Shown: positions 16,781 to 26,546 of the stretch, piece after piece
How positions within the stretch are numbered: position 1 is the stretch's first letter
Layout: each line of letters opens with the position of its first letter
Assembly (NCBI RefSeq): GCF_002929705.1
Contig: NZ_PJIN01000002.1
Span: 1-64,000 of the forward strand
Length of the DNA stretch: 64,000 nt
Direction: 5' to 3'
From: Arthrobacter sp. N199823
GTDB taxonomy: Bacteria > Actinomycetota > Actinomycetes > Actinomycetales > Micrococcaceae
Position numbers and translations under genes: made by a program
The notes under the pieces: generated by a model
The model's input: the letters and a program-made list of their open reading frames with translations, nothing else
Database searches by the model: none
Told to the model about the DNA's origin: nothing

Positions 16781-17473
16781 ATGACGCAAACACCGCGGGA
16801 ACGCGCACGCCAGCAAACCATGGTGGAAATTGTTGCCATTGGCCGTAGTCATTTGGAACTCCATGGCGCAGCCGGACTGTCCCTTCGGGCTGTGGCGCGC
16901 GATCTGGGCGTGGTGTCATCGGCTGTCTACAGGTACGTCAAGAACCGCGACGAACTGCTGACACTGCTGGTGGTGGACGGCTATAACGCACTCGGCGACG
17001 CCGTCGATGCGGCGCTGGAGGATGTCTCAGCCGAGGATTTCAAGGCTCAGTTCCGGGCCACCGGACGGGCTGTTCGGGAATGGGCGTTGGCTGAGCCGGC
17101 CCGCTACGGACTGCTTTTTGGGTCACCAGTTCCGGGCTATGAGGCGCCAGCGGAACAAACCATGACGCCAGGAACTCGAGTGGTCACGCGGCTGGTTTTG
17201 ATCCTGGACGCGGCCTATGCAGCCGGTATGCTCACCGGCCGCGAGCAGGTGATTGATCCACGTCTGAGCGCAGACTTTGCCGCGATCCGCCAGGACCTGG
17301 GCGTGACCATGGACGATTCTGCCCTCGCGGCCGGGGTTTTGGCCTGGACCTCGCTCTTCGGTGCCGTCAATTTTGAGGTCTTTGGCCAATACGGAGCGGA
17401 CACTTTCAGTACGCCAGCCGGACTTTTTGAGTCCCACCTTGATGGCATTGAATCGATGGTCGGCCTGCGCTAG
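16781..17473 (+). CDS. TetR/AcrR-family regulator with WHG-type C-terminal domain
   Basis: This 230-residue protein has an N-terminal helix-turn-helix at residues 15-60 (LSLRAVARDLGVVSSAVYRY, VKNRDELLTLLV). The ligand domain reads REWALAEPARYGLLFGSPVPGY, a pattern of the WHG/TetR_C_13 type. It probably represses itself and the divergent NmrA-like gene through the inverted repeats upstream. The ligand is unknown. Confidence 0.86.
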   Translation: MTQTPRERARQQTMVEIVAIGRSHLELHGAAGLSLRAVARDLGVVSSAVYRYVKNRDELLTLLVVDGYNALGDAVDAALEDVSAEDFKAQFRATGRAVREWALAEPARYGLLFGSPVPGYEAPAEQTMTPGTRVVTRLVLILDAAYAAGMLTGREQVIDPRLSADFAAIRQDLGVTMDDSALAAGVLAWTSLFGAVNFEVFGQYGADTFSTPAGLFESHLDGIESMVGLR

Positions 17474-17544
17474 TGAGCGGCGTGAGAGGTTGGGTGGTTG
17501 CTTGAGTGGCTGCGCCACCTCCCCAGCGCCGACCGTCACGAGAG

Positions 17545-18225
17545 TTACCCCAGCGCAGGCAAACGGGAGAGCAACGCCGCAGCGGCCGACGTCGGATCTT
17601 CAGCGTGGGTAATGGCCCGCACCACCACAATCCGGGAGGCGCCGGCAGCCACCACCTGATCGACGTTGGACAAATCCACCCCGCCAATGGCAAACCACGG
17701 CTTGGTGGTCCCCAGCGCGGCGGCATGCTCCAGCAGGGACAGGCCCACGGCGGCCCGGCCCGGCTTGGTGGGGGTGGCCCAGAGTGGACCAACGCAGAAG
17801 TAGTCGGCGTTGGGATCGGTGGCGGCGGCAGAGACTTGAGCCAGATCATGGCTGGAGAGACCCATGAAAACCGAGGGGCCCACCAGGGAACGCGCTGCCG
17901 GCAGCGGCAGATCCTTCTGGCCAATGTGGAACACGGGTGCCCCGCTCAACGAGGCAATATCGGCACGGTCATTGACGGCCCAGAGTTTGCCGAATTCTTG
18001 CGCTACGGACTTCAAAACCGCCAACAATTCCAGCTCCTGTGCCGCCTCAATGGACTTGTCACGAAGCTGGATGATGTCCACGCCACCGGCATAGGAGGCC
18101 CGCAGGAAATCGGCAAAATCGCCCTGTTCGGTGCGCGCGTCCGTGCACAAATACAGCCGGGCACTTTGTAACGTTGGCGTGGACAAGGTGGTGGTGGCTG
18201 CGGGGATAGCAGAAGTTTGGCTCAT
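17545..18225 (-). CDS. thiE: Thiamine-phosphate synthase
   Basis: ThiE joins hydroxymethylpyrimidine pyrophosphate to thiazole phosphate to give thiamine monophosphate. The 226-residue TIM-barrel protein shows [19 protein letters not shown], the active-site [34 protein letters not shown] and [10 protein letters not shown], with diphosphate-binding Arg and Lys residues in place. It is divergent from thiO. The riboswitch between them reads only towards thiO, so thiE may be controlled separately. Confidence 0.93.
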   Translation of the reverse strand: MSQTSAIPAATTTLSTPTLQSARLYLCTDARTEQGDFADFLRASYAGGVDIIQLRDKSIEAAQELELLAVLKSVAQEFGKLWAVNDRADIASLSGAPVFHIGQKDLPLPAARSLVGPSVFMGLSSHDLAQVSAAATDPNADYFCVGPLWATPTKPGRAAVGLSLLEHAAALGTTKPWFAIGGVDLSNVDQVVAAGASRIVVVRAITHAEDPTSAAAALLSRLPALG

Positions 18226-18245
18226 ATCTCATAGACTAATGCAGT

Positions 18246-18350
18246 ACCGCGGGAGCCAGTGAAGCTGGCTGAGAGGGCGCCGACTGCGCCGACCGAATGA
18301 CGCCCCAGGTGGGCGTGTAACCTGATCCGGATCATGCCGGCGTAGGGAAG
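18246..18350 (+). promoter_or_regulatory. TPP riboswitch (THI element)
   Basis: The leader of thiO carries the conserved blocks of the thiamine pyrophosphate aptamer: GCGGGAGCC near the 5' end, GGCTGAGAGGG, and the downstream block ACCTGATCCGGATCATGCC followed by GGCGTAGGGA. The last block runs straight into AAGGAGAAACAT and the TTG start, so ligand binding probably hides the ribosome site of thiO. Ends are approximate. Confidence 0.93.
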
Positions 18351-18359
18351 GAGAAACAT

Positions 18360-19616
18360 TTGAGCGCTCTTGTGCCCGAAATTTTGACCACCGAAGTGGC
18401 CGTCATTGGTGGCGGAATCATTGGCCTCGGTATCGCGTGGGAAGCCCAACGAGCCGGCCATGCCGTCACCGTCATTGACCCTGCTCCCGCAACTGGAGCC
18501 ACCTTTGCAGCGGCCGGAATGCTGGCCCCGGTCAGTGAGCTGCACTACCAGGAAGATGCCCTGCTGGAGTTGACGCTGGCCTCGGCGGCGCGCTGGCCAG
18601 CGTTCGTGGCCTCCCTTCCTGCTGGTCTGCCTACAGGGTTCAACACCTCCCCAACCCTGGTGCTGGGCGGGGATCCGGGCGACCGCCAAGCATTGTCTGA
18701 TCTGCGTGACGTCCAACTGCGCCACGGTTTGGAGGTTTCGCAGCTGAGCATCCGGGAAGCCCGTGCGCTGGAGCCGCTGATTGGCCCCCAGATTTCCTGT
18801 GCCTACAAAGTGGAACAGGACCACCAAGTTGATCCGCGTGTCCTTGCGAAGACACTCCGGGCGGCGTTGCTGGCGAGTGCACGTGTCAGCGGTTCATCGG
18901 CGCCAATCTACATAGAGCAAGCCGTCACATCCCTGGTCCATCAGGATCCTGACAACACTCACTCGCCGGTGACCGGTGTGTTGCTGGCCGATGGCCGGGA
19001 GATCCACGCGCGGGAAGTTATTGTGGCCAACGCGCTGGGTTCGCCCACCTTGGCAGGCCTGCCGGACGGGCTAAACCTGCCCATCCGCCCCGTATACGGC
19101 GACATCCTGCGCCTCCGCGTTCCGGAGAATCTGCGCCCACTTACCACTGCCACCGTTCGCGGGTTGGTGCGTGGACTACCGGTGTATATAGTTCCGCGCG
19201 AGGACGGCACCGTGGTGATCGGTGCTACCAGCCGTGAGGATCACAACGCTGGCGTCAGTGCCGGGGGAGTGCACCAACTATTGCGTGACGCCCAGGTGCT
19301 GTTACCCGCCGTGGCTGAACTGGAGCTCCTTGAATGCACTGCCCGTGCCCGCCCCGGAACTCCGGACAACGCGCCACTGCTGGGCCGCGTTTCTGGATCC
19401 GACGGGCGGGACATTCCCGGACTCATCATTGCCACAGGCTTCTTCCGGCACGGCGTTTTACTGACCCCCATTGCCGCGACCATTGTGCGCCAATTACTGG
19501 GCAACATCACGGACCTAGCGTGGGAAGCGTTCCGCCCGGACCGCTTTTCACCCACACTTCGCCCGGCGCACACCGCTGGCACCACATCCGGCCCCACCAC
19601 CGGCCACACCACTTAG
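18360..19616 (+). CDS. thiO: Glycine oxidase ThiO
   Basis: ThiO is an FAD enzyme that oxidises glycine to the iminoacetate used to build the thiamine thiazole ring. The 418-residue protein has VAVIGGGIIGLGIAWEAQRA at the N-terminus for FAD and GATFAAAGMLAPVSE, a ThiO hallmark. Near the end it has ARARPGTPDNAPLLG and ATGFFRHGVLLTP. I chose a TTG start at 18360 because AGGAG lies 6 bases before it and the riboswitch ends there. It is the first gene of thiO-thiS-thiG. Confidence 0.92.
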   Translation: MSALVPEILTTEVAVIGGGIIGLGIAWEAQRAGHAVTVIDPAPATGATFAAAGMLAPVSELHYQEDALLELTLASAARWPAFVASLPAGLPTGFNTSPTLVLGGDPGDRQALSDLRDVQLRHGLEVSQLSIREARALEPLIGPQISCAYKVEQDHQVDPRVLAKTLRAALLASARVSGSSAPIYIEQAVTSLVHQDPDNTHSPVTGVLLADGREIHAREVIVANALGSPTLAGLPDGLNLPIRPVYGDILRLRVPENLRPLTTATVRGLVRGLPVYIVPREDGTVVIGATSREDHNAGVSAGGVHQLLRDAQVLLPAVAELELLECTARARPGTPDNAPLLGRVSGSDGRDIPGLIIATGFFRHGVLLTPIAATIVRQLLGNITDLAWEAFRPDRFSPTLRPAHTAGTTSGPTTGHTT

Positions 19617-19625
19617 GAGCAAGCC

Positions 19626-20721
<1,096 letters not shown>

Positions 20722-20771
20722 GGCCTGGGCGTGGGGACCAAGGCGTGTGGAACCGCTGAAAGGAAACCCTC

Positions 20772-21107
20772 ATGGCTGCCCCCGATGATGTGCTGACCCG
20801 GACCCGCATCGATATAGAACTTCAATCGCTGCCCCAATGGCGTGACCTTGGTGACCTGCGTACGGTACTGAAATGTCCGACGTCGGCCGGAGCCTTGGAA
20901 CTCTTCGCCGCCATTGGGGAACTCGCCGAAAAGGCCAACCACCACCCGGATGTGGACTGGCGGTACGACACCTTGTTCATCGCCACCAGCTCGCATGATG
21001 CAGGCGGGCAGATCACCGCCCGCGACATCGCCTTGGCCCGGGCAATCTCGAACGCGGCGCAGCGTGCAGGGGCCGTGGCCAGGCCTGAGCTGATCCGCAG
21101 AACCTGA
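20772..21107 (+). CDS. 4a-hydroxytetrahydrobiopterin dehydratase (PCD/DCoH family)
   Basis: This 111-residue protein has the conserved motif AEKANHHPDVDWRYDTLF with the paired histidines that dehydrate carbinolamine pterins. The family recycles pterin cofactors, and in bacteria without aromatic hydroxylases it may repair damaged pterins. It follows thiG by 50 bases in the same direction, ahead of a strong hairpin, so it may be the last gene of the thiamine transcript. A direct role in thiamine synthesis is not implied. Confidence 0.87.
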   Translation: MAAPDDVLTRTRIDIELQSLPQWRDLGDLRTVLKCPTSAGALELFAAIGELAEKANHHPDVDWRYDTLFIATSSHDAGGQITARDIALARAISNAAQRAGAVARPELIRRT

Positions 21108-21112
21108 TGACG

Positions 21113-21184
21113 GGTTTTCGCGACACTTTGACGTTTTCGCTAGGGTTCAAACAACGGCGAAAACGTCAAAGTGCAGTGAAAACC
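21113..21184. terminator. Long hairpin after the thiamine operon
   Basis: Inner arms of 17 bases (21124-21140 and 21157-21173) pair perfectly around a 16-base loop. Outer 7-base arms GGTTTTC and GAAAACC (21113-21119 and 21178-21184) extend the stem after small internal loops. It lies between the convergent PCD gene and the 101-residue membrane protein gene and could end both transcripts. Confidence 0.7.
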
Positions 21185-21198
21185 GGCAGTGCATTTGA

Positions 21199-21504
21199 TT
21201 AGTGCATTTGCAGGATCGCGGTGCTCCGTTCCACCTGCCGGGCGTGACGGGAACGGCCCACCAGCCCTGCAGTGGCCCAGGCAGCAGCGCCGCCCACAAC
21301 AATGGAGAGAATCCATGGGATCCACGCGGTGGCGCTGTCCGCATCCAGGCCCACCGTCATGGTCAGAATCCACACCAGAAGCGAGGCGGCTATGGCAGCA
21401 CCTGCGGGCAGAACCGCGCCGAACGTGGCACGGTTTTTGTCCACGGCCCAAGCGATCGCACCGAAAGCGCCGGCAATGAGGGCAATAATGACCAGGGCAA
21501 CCAT
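21199..21504 (-). CDS. Small membrane protein of unknown function
   Basis: This 101-residue protein has three predicted membrane helices: MVALVIIALIAGAFGAIAWA, AAIAASLLVWILTMTVGL and IPWILSIVVGGAAAWATAGL. It ends in a short basic tail. I recognise no conserved family. It is the downstream member of a leftward run with DUF3107 and a TetR regulator. GAGACGGAA before the ATG is an acceptable ribosome site. Confidence 0.65.
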   Translation of the reverse strand: MVALVIIALIAGAFGAIAWAVDKNRATFGAVLPAGAAIAASLLVWILTMTVGLDADSATAWIPWILSIVVGGAAAWATAGLVGRSRHARQVERSTAILQMH

Positions 21505-21553
21505 GGAAATTCCGTCTCTATGAGTCTGGATCGAAGGGACTGCGAAAGGGGTG

Positions 21554-21778
21554 TTAGAGTGCGCCGAATCCTACGCTGCGGGCCTTCTCGCCACCGAGTT
21601 CAACGTATCCCAGAGCATTACCGGGAACAATGATCATGCGGCCCTTTTCGTCTTTAAGACGCAGTTCGGTGCCCTTGGCCAGCGCCTCGGAGACCTGATT
21701 GGCGACCTCTTCTGAGCTCTCATCGGATTCAAGGACGATCTCGCGGTTGACGTTCTGGATGCCGATCTTAATTTCCAC
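21554..21778 (-). CDS. DUF3107 protein
   Basis: This 74-residue protein beginning EIKIGIQNVNREIVLESDES matches DUF3107, a small actinobacterial family (the mycobacterial TB9.4 type) with no known function. I chose the GTG at 21778 because AAGGAG lies 7 bases upstream. An ATG at 21799 would place that ribosome site inside the coding region and add residues the family lacks. DUF3107 next to a TetR gene and moeZ is a conserved actinobacterial arrangement. Confidence 0.85.
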   Translation of the reverse strand: MEIKIGIQNVNREIVLESDESSEEVANQVSEALAKGTELRLKDEKGRMIIVPGNALGYVELGGEKARSVGFGAL

Positions 21779-21842
21779 AGTTATCTCCTTGGCGCACACG
21801 TACTAATAGATGGATATAGCAACCACTCTAGGGGCAGTCGCC

Positions 21843-22481
21843 TCAGGTTTCCTTGGGGAACCGACTAATTCCGCGCCAAGCTAAACGGTAGATCAGATCG
21901 CTGGCCACATCGAGGTCCAAATCGCCGCTTTCTTCCAACCAGTAGCGGGCGCTCACCTGGGCCATTCCGGCCAGAGCCCGGCCCAGCAACGTTGCCTCAA
22001 TAGGTGGCAGCTTGGTGTCCTCGGCAATGACAGCACTAATAGCGTCGGCGTAGTTGGCGTTGAACTTCTCCAGGCGAGCAGCCACCTCGACGTCGTTGAC
22101 AAGATCGGATTCAAAGACCAGCCGGTGGGCCTGGTCGTCTTTGGCCATGAACTGGAAGTAAGCCTTCATGGTGGCCTGAACGCGCAGATTGTTATCCGTT
22201 GTGGAGCTTAAAGCCGCCAGCAGCATGGTGGTCAGCCCCTCCAGATGGCTGTCCAGCAGGGCCAAGTACAGTTCCCGCTTACTGGGAAAATGCTGGTACA
22301 GCACCGGCTTGCTCACTTTTGCGGTCTCAGCAATCTCGTCCATGGCCGCACCGTGATAGCCGTGAGTGACGAACACTTCTAGGGCCGAGGCGAGCAGCTG
22401 GGCGCGGCGTTCGTCACGCGGCATGCGGCTCGGTTGCGTCCGCTGGACGGGACGTTCCTTCGCGGCGGGATCCAAAGTCAT
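21843..22481 (-). CDS. TetR/AcrR-family regulator
   Basis: This 212-residue regulator has a clear helix-turn-helix at about residues 22-70: RRAQLLASALEVFVTHGYHG, AMDEIAETAKVSKPVLYQHF and PSKRELYLALLD. The C-terminal region binds an unknown ligand. It is transcribed away from moeZ, and the palindrome at 22539-22550 between them is a candidate operator. The DUF3107-TetR-MoeZ set also occurs in mycobacteria. Confidence 0.86.
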   Translation of the reverse strand: MTLDPAAKERPVQRTQPSRMPRDERRAQLLASALEVFVTHGYHGAAMDEIAETAKVSKPVLYQHFPSKRELYLALLDSHLEGLTTMLLAALSSTTDNNLRVQATMKAYFQFMAKDDQAHRLVFESDLVNDVEVAARLEKFNANYADAISAVIAEDTKLPPIEATLLGRALAGMAQVSARYWLEESGDLDLDVASDLIYRLAWRGISRFPKET

Positions 22482-22538
22482 GACAGCTGCCTTTCCCTCC
22501 GGTGCCCGGGCTGGTGCACGGAGCGGTTTGTGTCATTC

Positions 22539-22550
22539 TACCGGCCGGTA
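22539..22550. promoter_or_regulatory. 12-bp palindrome in the tetR-moeZ intergenic region
   Basis: TACCGGCCGGTA is its own reverse complement. It lies 58 bases before the tetR start and 38 bases before the moeZ ATG. Palindromes built on ACCGG/CCGGT are common TetR targets, so control of both genes is a fair guess. Confidence 0.4.
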
Positions 22551-22588
22551 ACGAGCCATACGGCACAAGCGGGACTAGATTAATAGCT

Positions 22589-23782
22589 ATGGTTTCCTTG
22601 ATTCAGCCCAACCTCGTCACCAAGCCTTCAACGCAGCTGACATTGCCTCCCCTCGTGGAGCCCGGTCCGCCGCTGGAAGCAGCGGAATTGGAGCGATATT
22701 CACGCCACGCGCTGATCCCCGAAATTGGGCTGGAAGGTCAGCGCCGGCTGCGTAATGCGCGCGTGTTGGTGATAGGTGCAGGTGGGTTGGGATCCCCGGC
22801 CTTGCTGTATTTGGCGGCTGCCGGAGTGGGCACACTGGGCATCGTGGACGACGACAGCGTTGAGTTGAGCAATTTGCAGCGGCAAGTCATCCATGGCGTG
22901 TCGGACATTGGCCGCACCAAGCTCGAATCCGCTCGCGATTCCATTCTGGAACTGAATCCCGGTGTCAATGTGGTTCTGCATCAGCTCCGGCTCGATTCCT
23001 CCAACGCACTGGACCTTTTTGGTGATTATGACGTCATTTTGGACGGCGCGGACAACTTCGCCACCCGCTACCTGGTCAATGACGCCGCAGCGCTCCTCGG
23101 CAAGCCCTATGTGTGGGGTTCAATCCTGCGCTTCGACGGGCAAGTCAGTGTCTTCTGGGATAAATTCGGCCCCAACTACCGTGACCTTTACCCCGAGCCA
23201 CCGGCACCCGGCACTGTCCCGTCCTGTGCAGAGGGCGGCGTTTTTGGCATGCTGTGCGCCTCGATCGGGGCCATGATGGTCACCGAAGCCGTGAAACTTA
23301 TCACCGGGATCGGCCAAACCCTCCTGAGCCGGCTCCTCATTTTCGACGCCCTCACCGCCCGCTGGCGTGAAATCCGGATCTCCAAGGACCCCGCCGCGCC
23401 ACCCATCACCGAACTCATTGACTACGAGATTTTCTGTGGACTTTTCCCTGCCGAGAAGAACGACGGCGACCTCATCTCCGCGACGCAGCTCGCCTCACGC
23501 TTGGCCCGCCGAGAGAGCGGTGAGGAAGATTTTGTGCTGGTTGACGTGCGCGAGCCAGTGGAATTTGAGATTGCCCGGATCCCCGGGTCTGTCCTCATAC
23601 CTCTGGCTGGCATCCGTGACGGGTCCGCGCTGGGAGCGTTGCCGCAAGGCGTTCCGCTGATCCTGCATTGCAAGGCGGGCACGCGCTCGGCTCAAGCGTT
23701 GGCGAGCCTGCGCGCGGCCGGTTTTGCCGACGTCGTACATCTTGACGGTGGGATTGACGCCTGGGCTGCTAACGACAAATAG
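22589..23782 (+). CDS. moeZ: Adenylyltransferase/sulfurtransferase MoeZ (ThiF/MoeB + rhodanese)
   Basis: This 397-residue two-domain protein has an E1-like domain at residues 30-280: RVLVIGAGGLGSPALLYLAA, LSNLQRQVIH with the arginine finger, and ILDGADNFATRYLVND. A C-terminal rhodanese domain at about 300-395 has its persulfide cysteine in LHCKAGTRSAQAL. It adenylates sulfur carrier proteins ending in Gly-Gly and passes sulfur to them, which here should include ThiS and perhaps MoaD- or CysO-like proteins. I chose the ATG at 22589. A longer open frame upstream runs through the promoter. Confidence 0.92.
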   Translation: MVSLIQPNLVTKPSTQLTLPPLVEPGPPLEAAELERYSRHALIPEIGLEGQRRLRNARVLVIGAGGLGSPALLYLAAAGVGTLGIVDDDSVELSNLQRQVIHGVSDIGRTKLESARDSILELNPGVNVVLHQLRLDSSNALDLFGDYDVILDGADNFATRYLVNDAAALLGKPYVWGSILRFDGQVSVFWDKFGPNYRDLYPEPPAPGTVPSCAEGGVFGMLCASIGAMMVTEAVKLITGIGQTLLSRLLIFDALTARWREIRISKDPAAPPITELIDYEIFCGLFPAEKNDGDLISATQLASRLARRESGEEDFVLVDVREPVEFEIARIPGSVLIPLAGIRDGSALGALPQGVPLILHCKAGTRSAQALASLRAAGFADVVHLDGGIDAWAANDK

Positions 23783-23858
23783 GGCGCAACGGAGTACATT
23801 GCGGGCTAAGAGCTTCCTCACGCATGGAGGAGCTAAGAACTCAACGAAGAGGCGCATC

Positions 23859-24845
23859 ATGAACCGCAGTGACCTGCAAGAAACGCCGCAAATGCCCCTG
23901 AATTCGGGGTTTGGTCACCACAGCACGGCGGCTTCTGTGCTGGAGGACATGGACTTATCGGGGTGCGCGGCTATTGTGACAGGCGGCTACTCGGGGCTGG
24001 GCTTGGAAACTGTGCGAGCGCTGGTGAGTGCAGGGGTGGAGGTCAGCGTTCCGGCCCGCCGAGCCGATCACGCCCGCGGGGTACTCGCGGATGCGGAACT
24101 GGGCAATGTGGCGGTATTTGAGATGGATCTGGGCTCGCAGGACAGTGTGAAACGGTTCGCCGCACAGTATCTTGACTCGGGCCAGCGGCTGGACATCCTG
24201 ATCAATAACGCCGCGATCATGGCGTGCCCGGAGACGCGCGTGGGGCCAGGCTGGGAAGCCCAATTTGCCACCAACCACCTAGGTCATTTCACTCTGGTCA
24301 ACGAGCTGTGGCCGGTGCTTTCCACAGATGGTGCGCGGGTGGTGGCGTTGTCCTCAACGGGTCATAAACGCTCGGGCATTCATTTTGATGACCCGCAGTT
24401 TACGAGTGGATACGATAAATGGGAGGCCTATGGTCAGGCCAAGACTGCCAACAGTCTTTTCGCCGTGGAACTGGACGCGCTCGGGGCGCAGAGTGGCGTG
24501 CGAGCTTTTGCCGTCAACCCCGGCGGCATCATGACAGGGCTGCAGCGTCACCTGACACAGGAGGAGATGGTGGCCGCCGGCTGGATGGATGCCGCTGGTA
24601 CCTTGCGAGAAGGGTTTAAGAACACGCAGCAGGGTGCCGCCACTTCTGTCTGGGCCGCGACCTCGCCACTTCTGGATGGCCATGGTGGGGTCTACTGCGA
24701 GGACTGTGACATTGCCGCGCCCACCGATCCGGCCTCGGAGCTGGCCCGGTTTGCCGGTGTGGATGCCCACGCCGTTGACCCCGAGAGCGCCAAGCGACTT
24801 TGGGAGTTATCGGCGGAACTGACAGGCGTCAACGCCTTCGGCTGA
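23859..24845 (+). CDS. Short-chain dehydrogenase/reductase
   Basis: This 328-residue SDR has AAIVTGGYSGLGLETVRALV for NAD(P), NNAAIMACPET, the serine in VVALSSTGHKRSG and the catalytic pair YGQAKTAN (Tyr-x3-Lys). It resembles retinol dehydrogenase or WW-domain-oxidoreductase-like SDRs. The substrate is unknown. I chose the ATG at 23859, after GAAGAGG. One at 23889 is possible. Confidence 0.83.
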   Translation: MNRSDLQETPQMPLNSGFGHHSTAASVLEDMDLSGCAAIVTGGYSGLGLETVRALVSAGVEVSVPARRADHARGVLADAELGNVAVFEMDLGSQDSVKRFAAQYLDSGQRLDILINNAAIMACPETRVGPGWEAQFATNHLGHFTLVNELWPVLSTDGARVVALSSTGHKRSGIHFDDPQFTSGYDKWEAYGQAKTANSLFAVELDALGAQSGVRAFAVNPGGIMTGLQRHLTQEEMVAAGWMDAAGTLREGFKNTQQGAATSVWAATSPLLDGHGGVYCEDCDIAAPTDPASELARFAGVDAHAVDPESAKRLWELSAELTGVNAFG

Positions 24846-24886
24846 GTTGCGGCTGCGGCTGCGGTTAGTGGCTTAGGGCCACTTGC

Positions 24887-26383
24887 TCAGGCGGTTGCTT
24901 TTCTCGCCGGGTCTGTCTGGGTCAGCGGGGTGAGATGGCTGGCGGAGGTGAGGGGGACGCCGTCGTGCTCTACAGCGGAGTCCGTGACCCGGGTGTTCAC
25001 GGCGGAGCCAATCACCTCGGGGGTGAGCTTGAGGCCGTACAGGACATCAAGGGCGGCAAGGTAGCTTTCGGAGTCGCCTGCGGCGGCCAATTCCTTGGCC
25101 CGGACAGTGGGCACATGCAGGAGCTGCTTAACCATCCGGCGCATGGCCAGCTCCACCTCGGCCGTAGCGGCGTTGCAACCATGTTGCTTGCGAACCTTGG
25201 CAAGTTCATCATCCAGAACACCCATGGTGTGCCGGCGCAGAGCCACGATGGCGTGATCCAGCGACCTGGCGTTTCTGGCTTGTTCAAAGTTGCTGGTGGC
25301 TTCATCGACCATGGCGGCGGCTTGGGCCAAGGTTGATTCCTGCTCCGCCGGGGCTGCCTGCCGGACGGTTTCCAGCGTCAACAAATCCACGCCTGGAATC
25401 TCTGCCACATCGGGAGCGAAATCGTGAGTCAGGGCAAGATCGATCACCGTCAATAGCGGAGAATCGGCGTGGCGCAACTGTGCTAAATCAGTGCCCGTGA
25501 TCTGGTGACCTGAGCCGCTGCAACCTACCAGTAGCGAGGCACTTGCCAGGGCTGCAGGGAGGGACTGCTCATTGAGGGCCGTGCCGCCGCGCGAGGCCGT
25601 GAACGTTTCGGCTCGGCCTGAGGAGGAGTAGACCGAAATGTCGGTGCAGCCGCGCTGCATTAGCTGGGCCATGGCTGCCCCGGCGTAGGCGCCCGTGCCG
25701 AACAAAACCGCAGACTTTCCGGCGAGTGGGCTGGCTGCTGCAGATGGTGAGGTGGGCCCACGGCCGCGAGGGTCCCGCGGCGAGCTTGCGAGCAGGGGGA
25801 GCGGCCGGGGAGCGTTGGGCGACACGCCGACAGGATGTGAGGGAGCGTTTTGCAACTCGGCGGCGAGGTCCAGGGCAACCGAAACGATCGACATGCCGCG
25901 GCGGCCCAACGCTGTCTGGGCGCCCACGTCTTTGGCGGTCTTGGCGGCGGACTGGAAAAGCCTGACCAATGATGGCGTGGTGGCGCCTTGATCCTGAGCA
26001 GATGCCAAGGCGCGGCGTACCTGGCCGGCAATTTCTCGTTCGCCCACCACGGCGGATTCCAGCCCGGTGCTCACAGCAAAAAGGTGACGGACTACGGCGT
26101 CGCCCTGCAGCGTGGCCAGAGCCTGTGAAACTTGGGATTCGGCCAGTCCGGAGTGCCGGCTCAGGGCTTCAATGGCCGTACTGCGCGCGGATTCGAGATC
26201 CTCGCCGCTACTTGCCTGAACATAGAGCTCGTAGCGGTTGCAGGTGCTCAAGGTGACCAGCCCCGCTACGGCGTTGGTGTCAGCGGAGAGCTCAGCACTG
26301 GCCGCCGCGGCCCCGGCACTGAGGCGGGCAACGGTTTCCAGATCAATGGAGGAGTGAGAGGCTACGAGCGAAAAGAGGACCAC
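24887..26383 (-). CDS. hemA: Glutamyl-tRNA reductase
   Basis: HemA reduces glutamyl-tRNA to glutamate semialdehyde, the first committed step of haem synthesis. The 498-residue protein has the nucleophilic cysteine in [26 protein letters not shown], the NADPH motif [11 protein letters not shown] and a C-terminal helical dimer domain ([22 protein letters not shown]). Between [10 protein letters not shown] and [11 protein letters not shown] there are about 37 extra residues rich in Pro, Ser and Ala, encoded by a palindromic DNA repeat (25757-25811). I chose GTG 26383. TTG 26407 is an alternative. It is divergent from hemE. Confidence 0.9.
   Translation of the reverse strand: MVLFSLVASHSSIDLETVARLSAGAAAASAELSADTNAVAGLVTLSTCNRYELYVQASSGEDLESARSTAIEALSRHSGLAESQVSQALATLQGDAVVRHLFAVSTGLESAVVGEREIAGQVRRALASAQDQGATTPSLVRLFQSAAKTAKDVGAQTALGRRGMSIVSVALDLAAELQNAPSHPVGVSPNAPRPLPLLASSPRDPRGRGPTSPSAAASPLAGKSAVLFGTGAYAGAAMAQLMQRGCTDISVYSSSGRAETFTASRGGTALNEQSLPAALASASLLVGCSGSGHQITGTDLAQLRHADSPLLTVIDLALTHDFAPDVAEIPGVDLLTLETVRQAAPAEQESTLAQAAAMVDEATSNFEQARNARSLDHAIVALRRHTMGVLDDELAKVRKQHGCNAATAEVELAMRRMVKQLLHVPTVRAKELAAAGDSESYLAALDVLYGLKLTPEVIGSAVNTRVTDSAVEHDGVPLTSASHLTPLTQTDPARKATA
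25757..25811. repeat. Palindromic repeat inserted in-frame in hemA
   Basis: Seven-base arms CGGCCGC and GCGGCCG (25761-25767, 25801-25807), flanked by C and G runs, enclose a 26-base core at 25767-25792. On the hemA coding strand the core starts CTCGCAAGCTCG. It matches 23 of 26 bases of a core inside hemD (32745-32770), but in a different reading frame. The similarity is therefore of DNA, not protein, as expected of a small mobile repeat. Confidence 0.6.
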
Positions 26384-26501
26384 AATTTCACTATGGTAGT
26401 CCCCCAAGCTGGGCGTTTATGCACAGGAACTCTCAGATCGTCACCAAAAATTGTGATGCTACTTACCTGTGAGTGCGGGGCCACACTCTATTACGGTGAC
26501 A

Positions 26502-26515
26502 GTTTGTGCACAAAC
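26502..26515. promoter_or_regulatory. 14-bp palindrome between hemA and hemE
   Basis: GTTTGTGCACAAAC is perfectly palindromic and lies 31 bases before the hemE ATG and 118 bases before the hemA start. Its place in the divergent haem promoter region suggests an operator, but I cannot assign the binding protein. Confidence 0.4.
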
Positions 26516-26546
26516 AATGCCCAGATTGGCTCTGTAGGGTGGTGCC

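Noticed and set aside
22502-22588. Upstream start for moeZ
   Set aside because: It would translate the intergenic palindrome. The family begins near the ATG at 22589.
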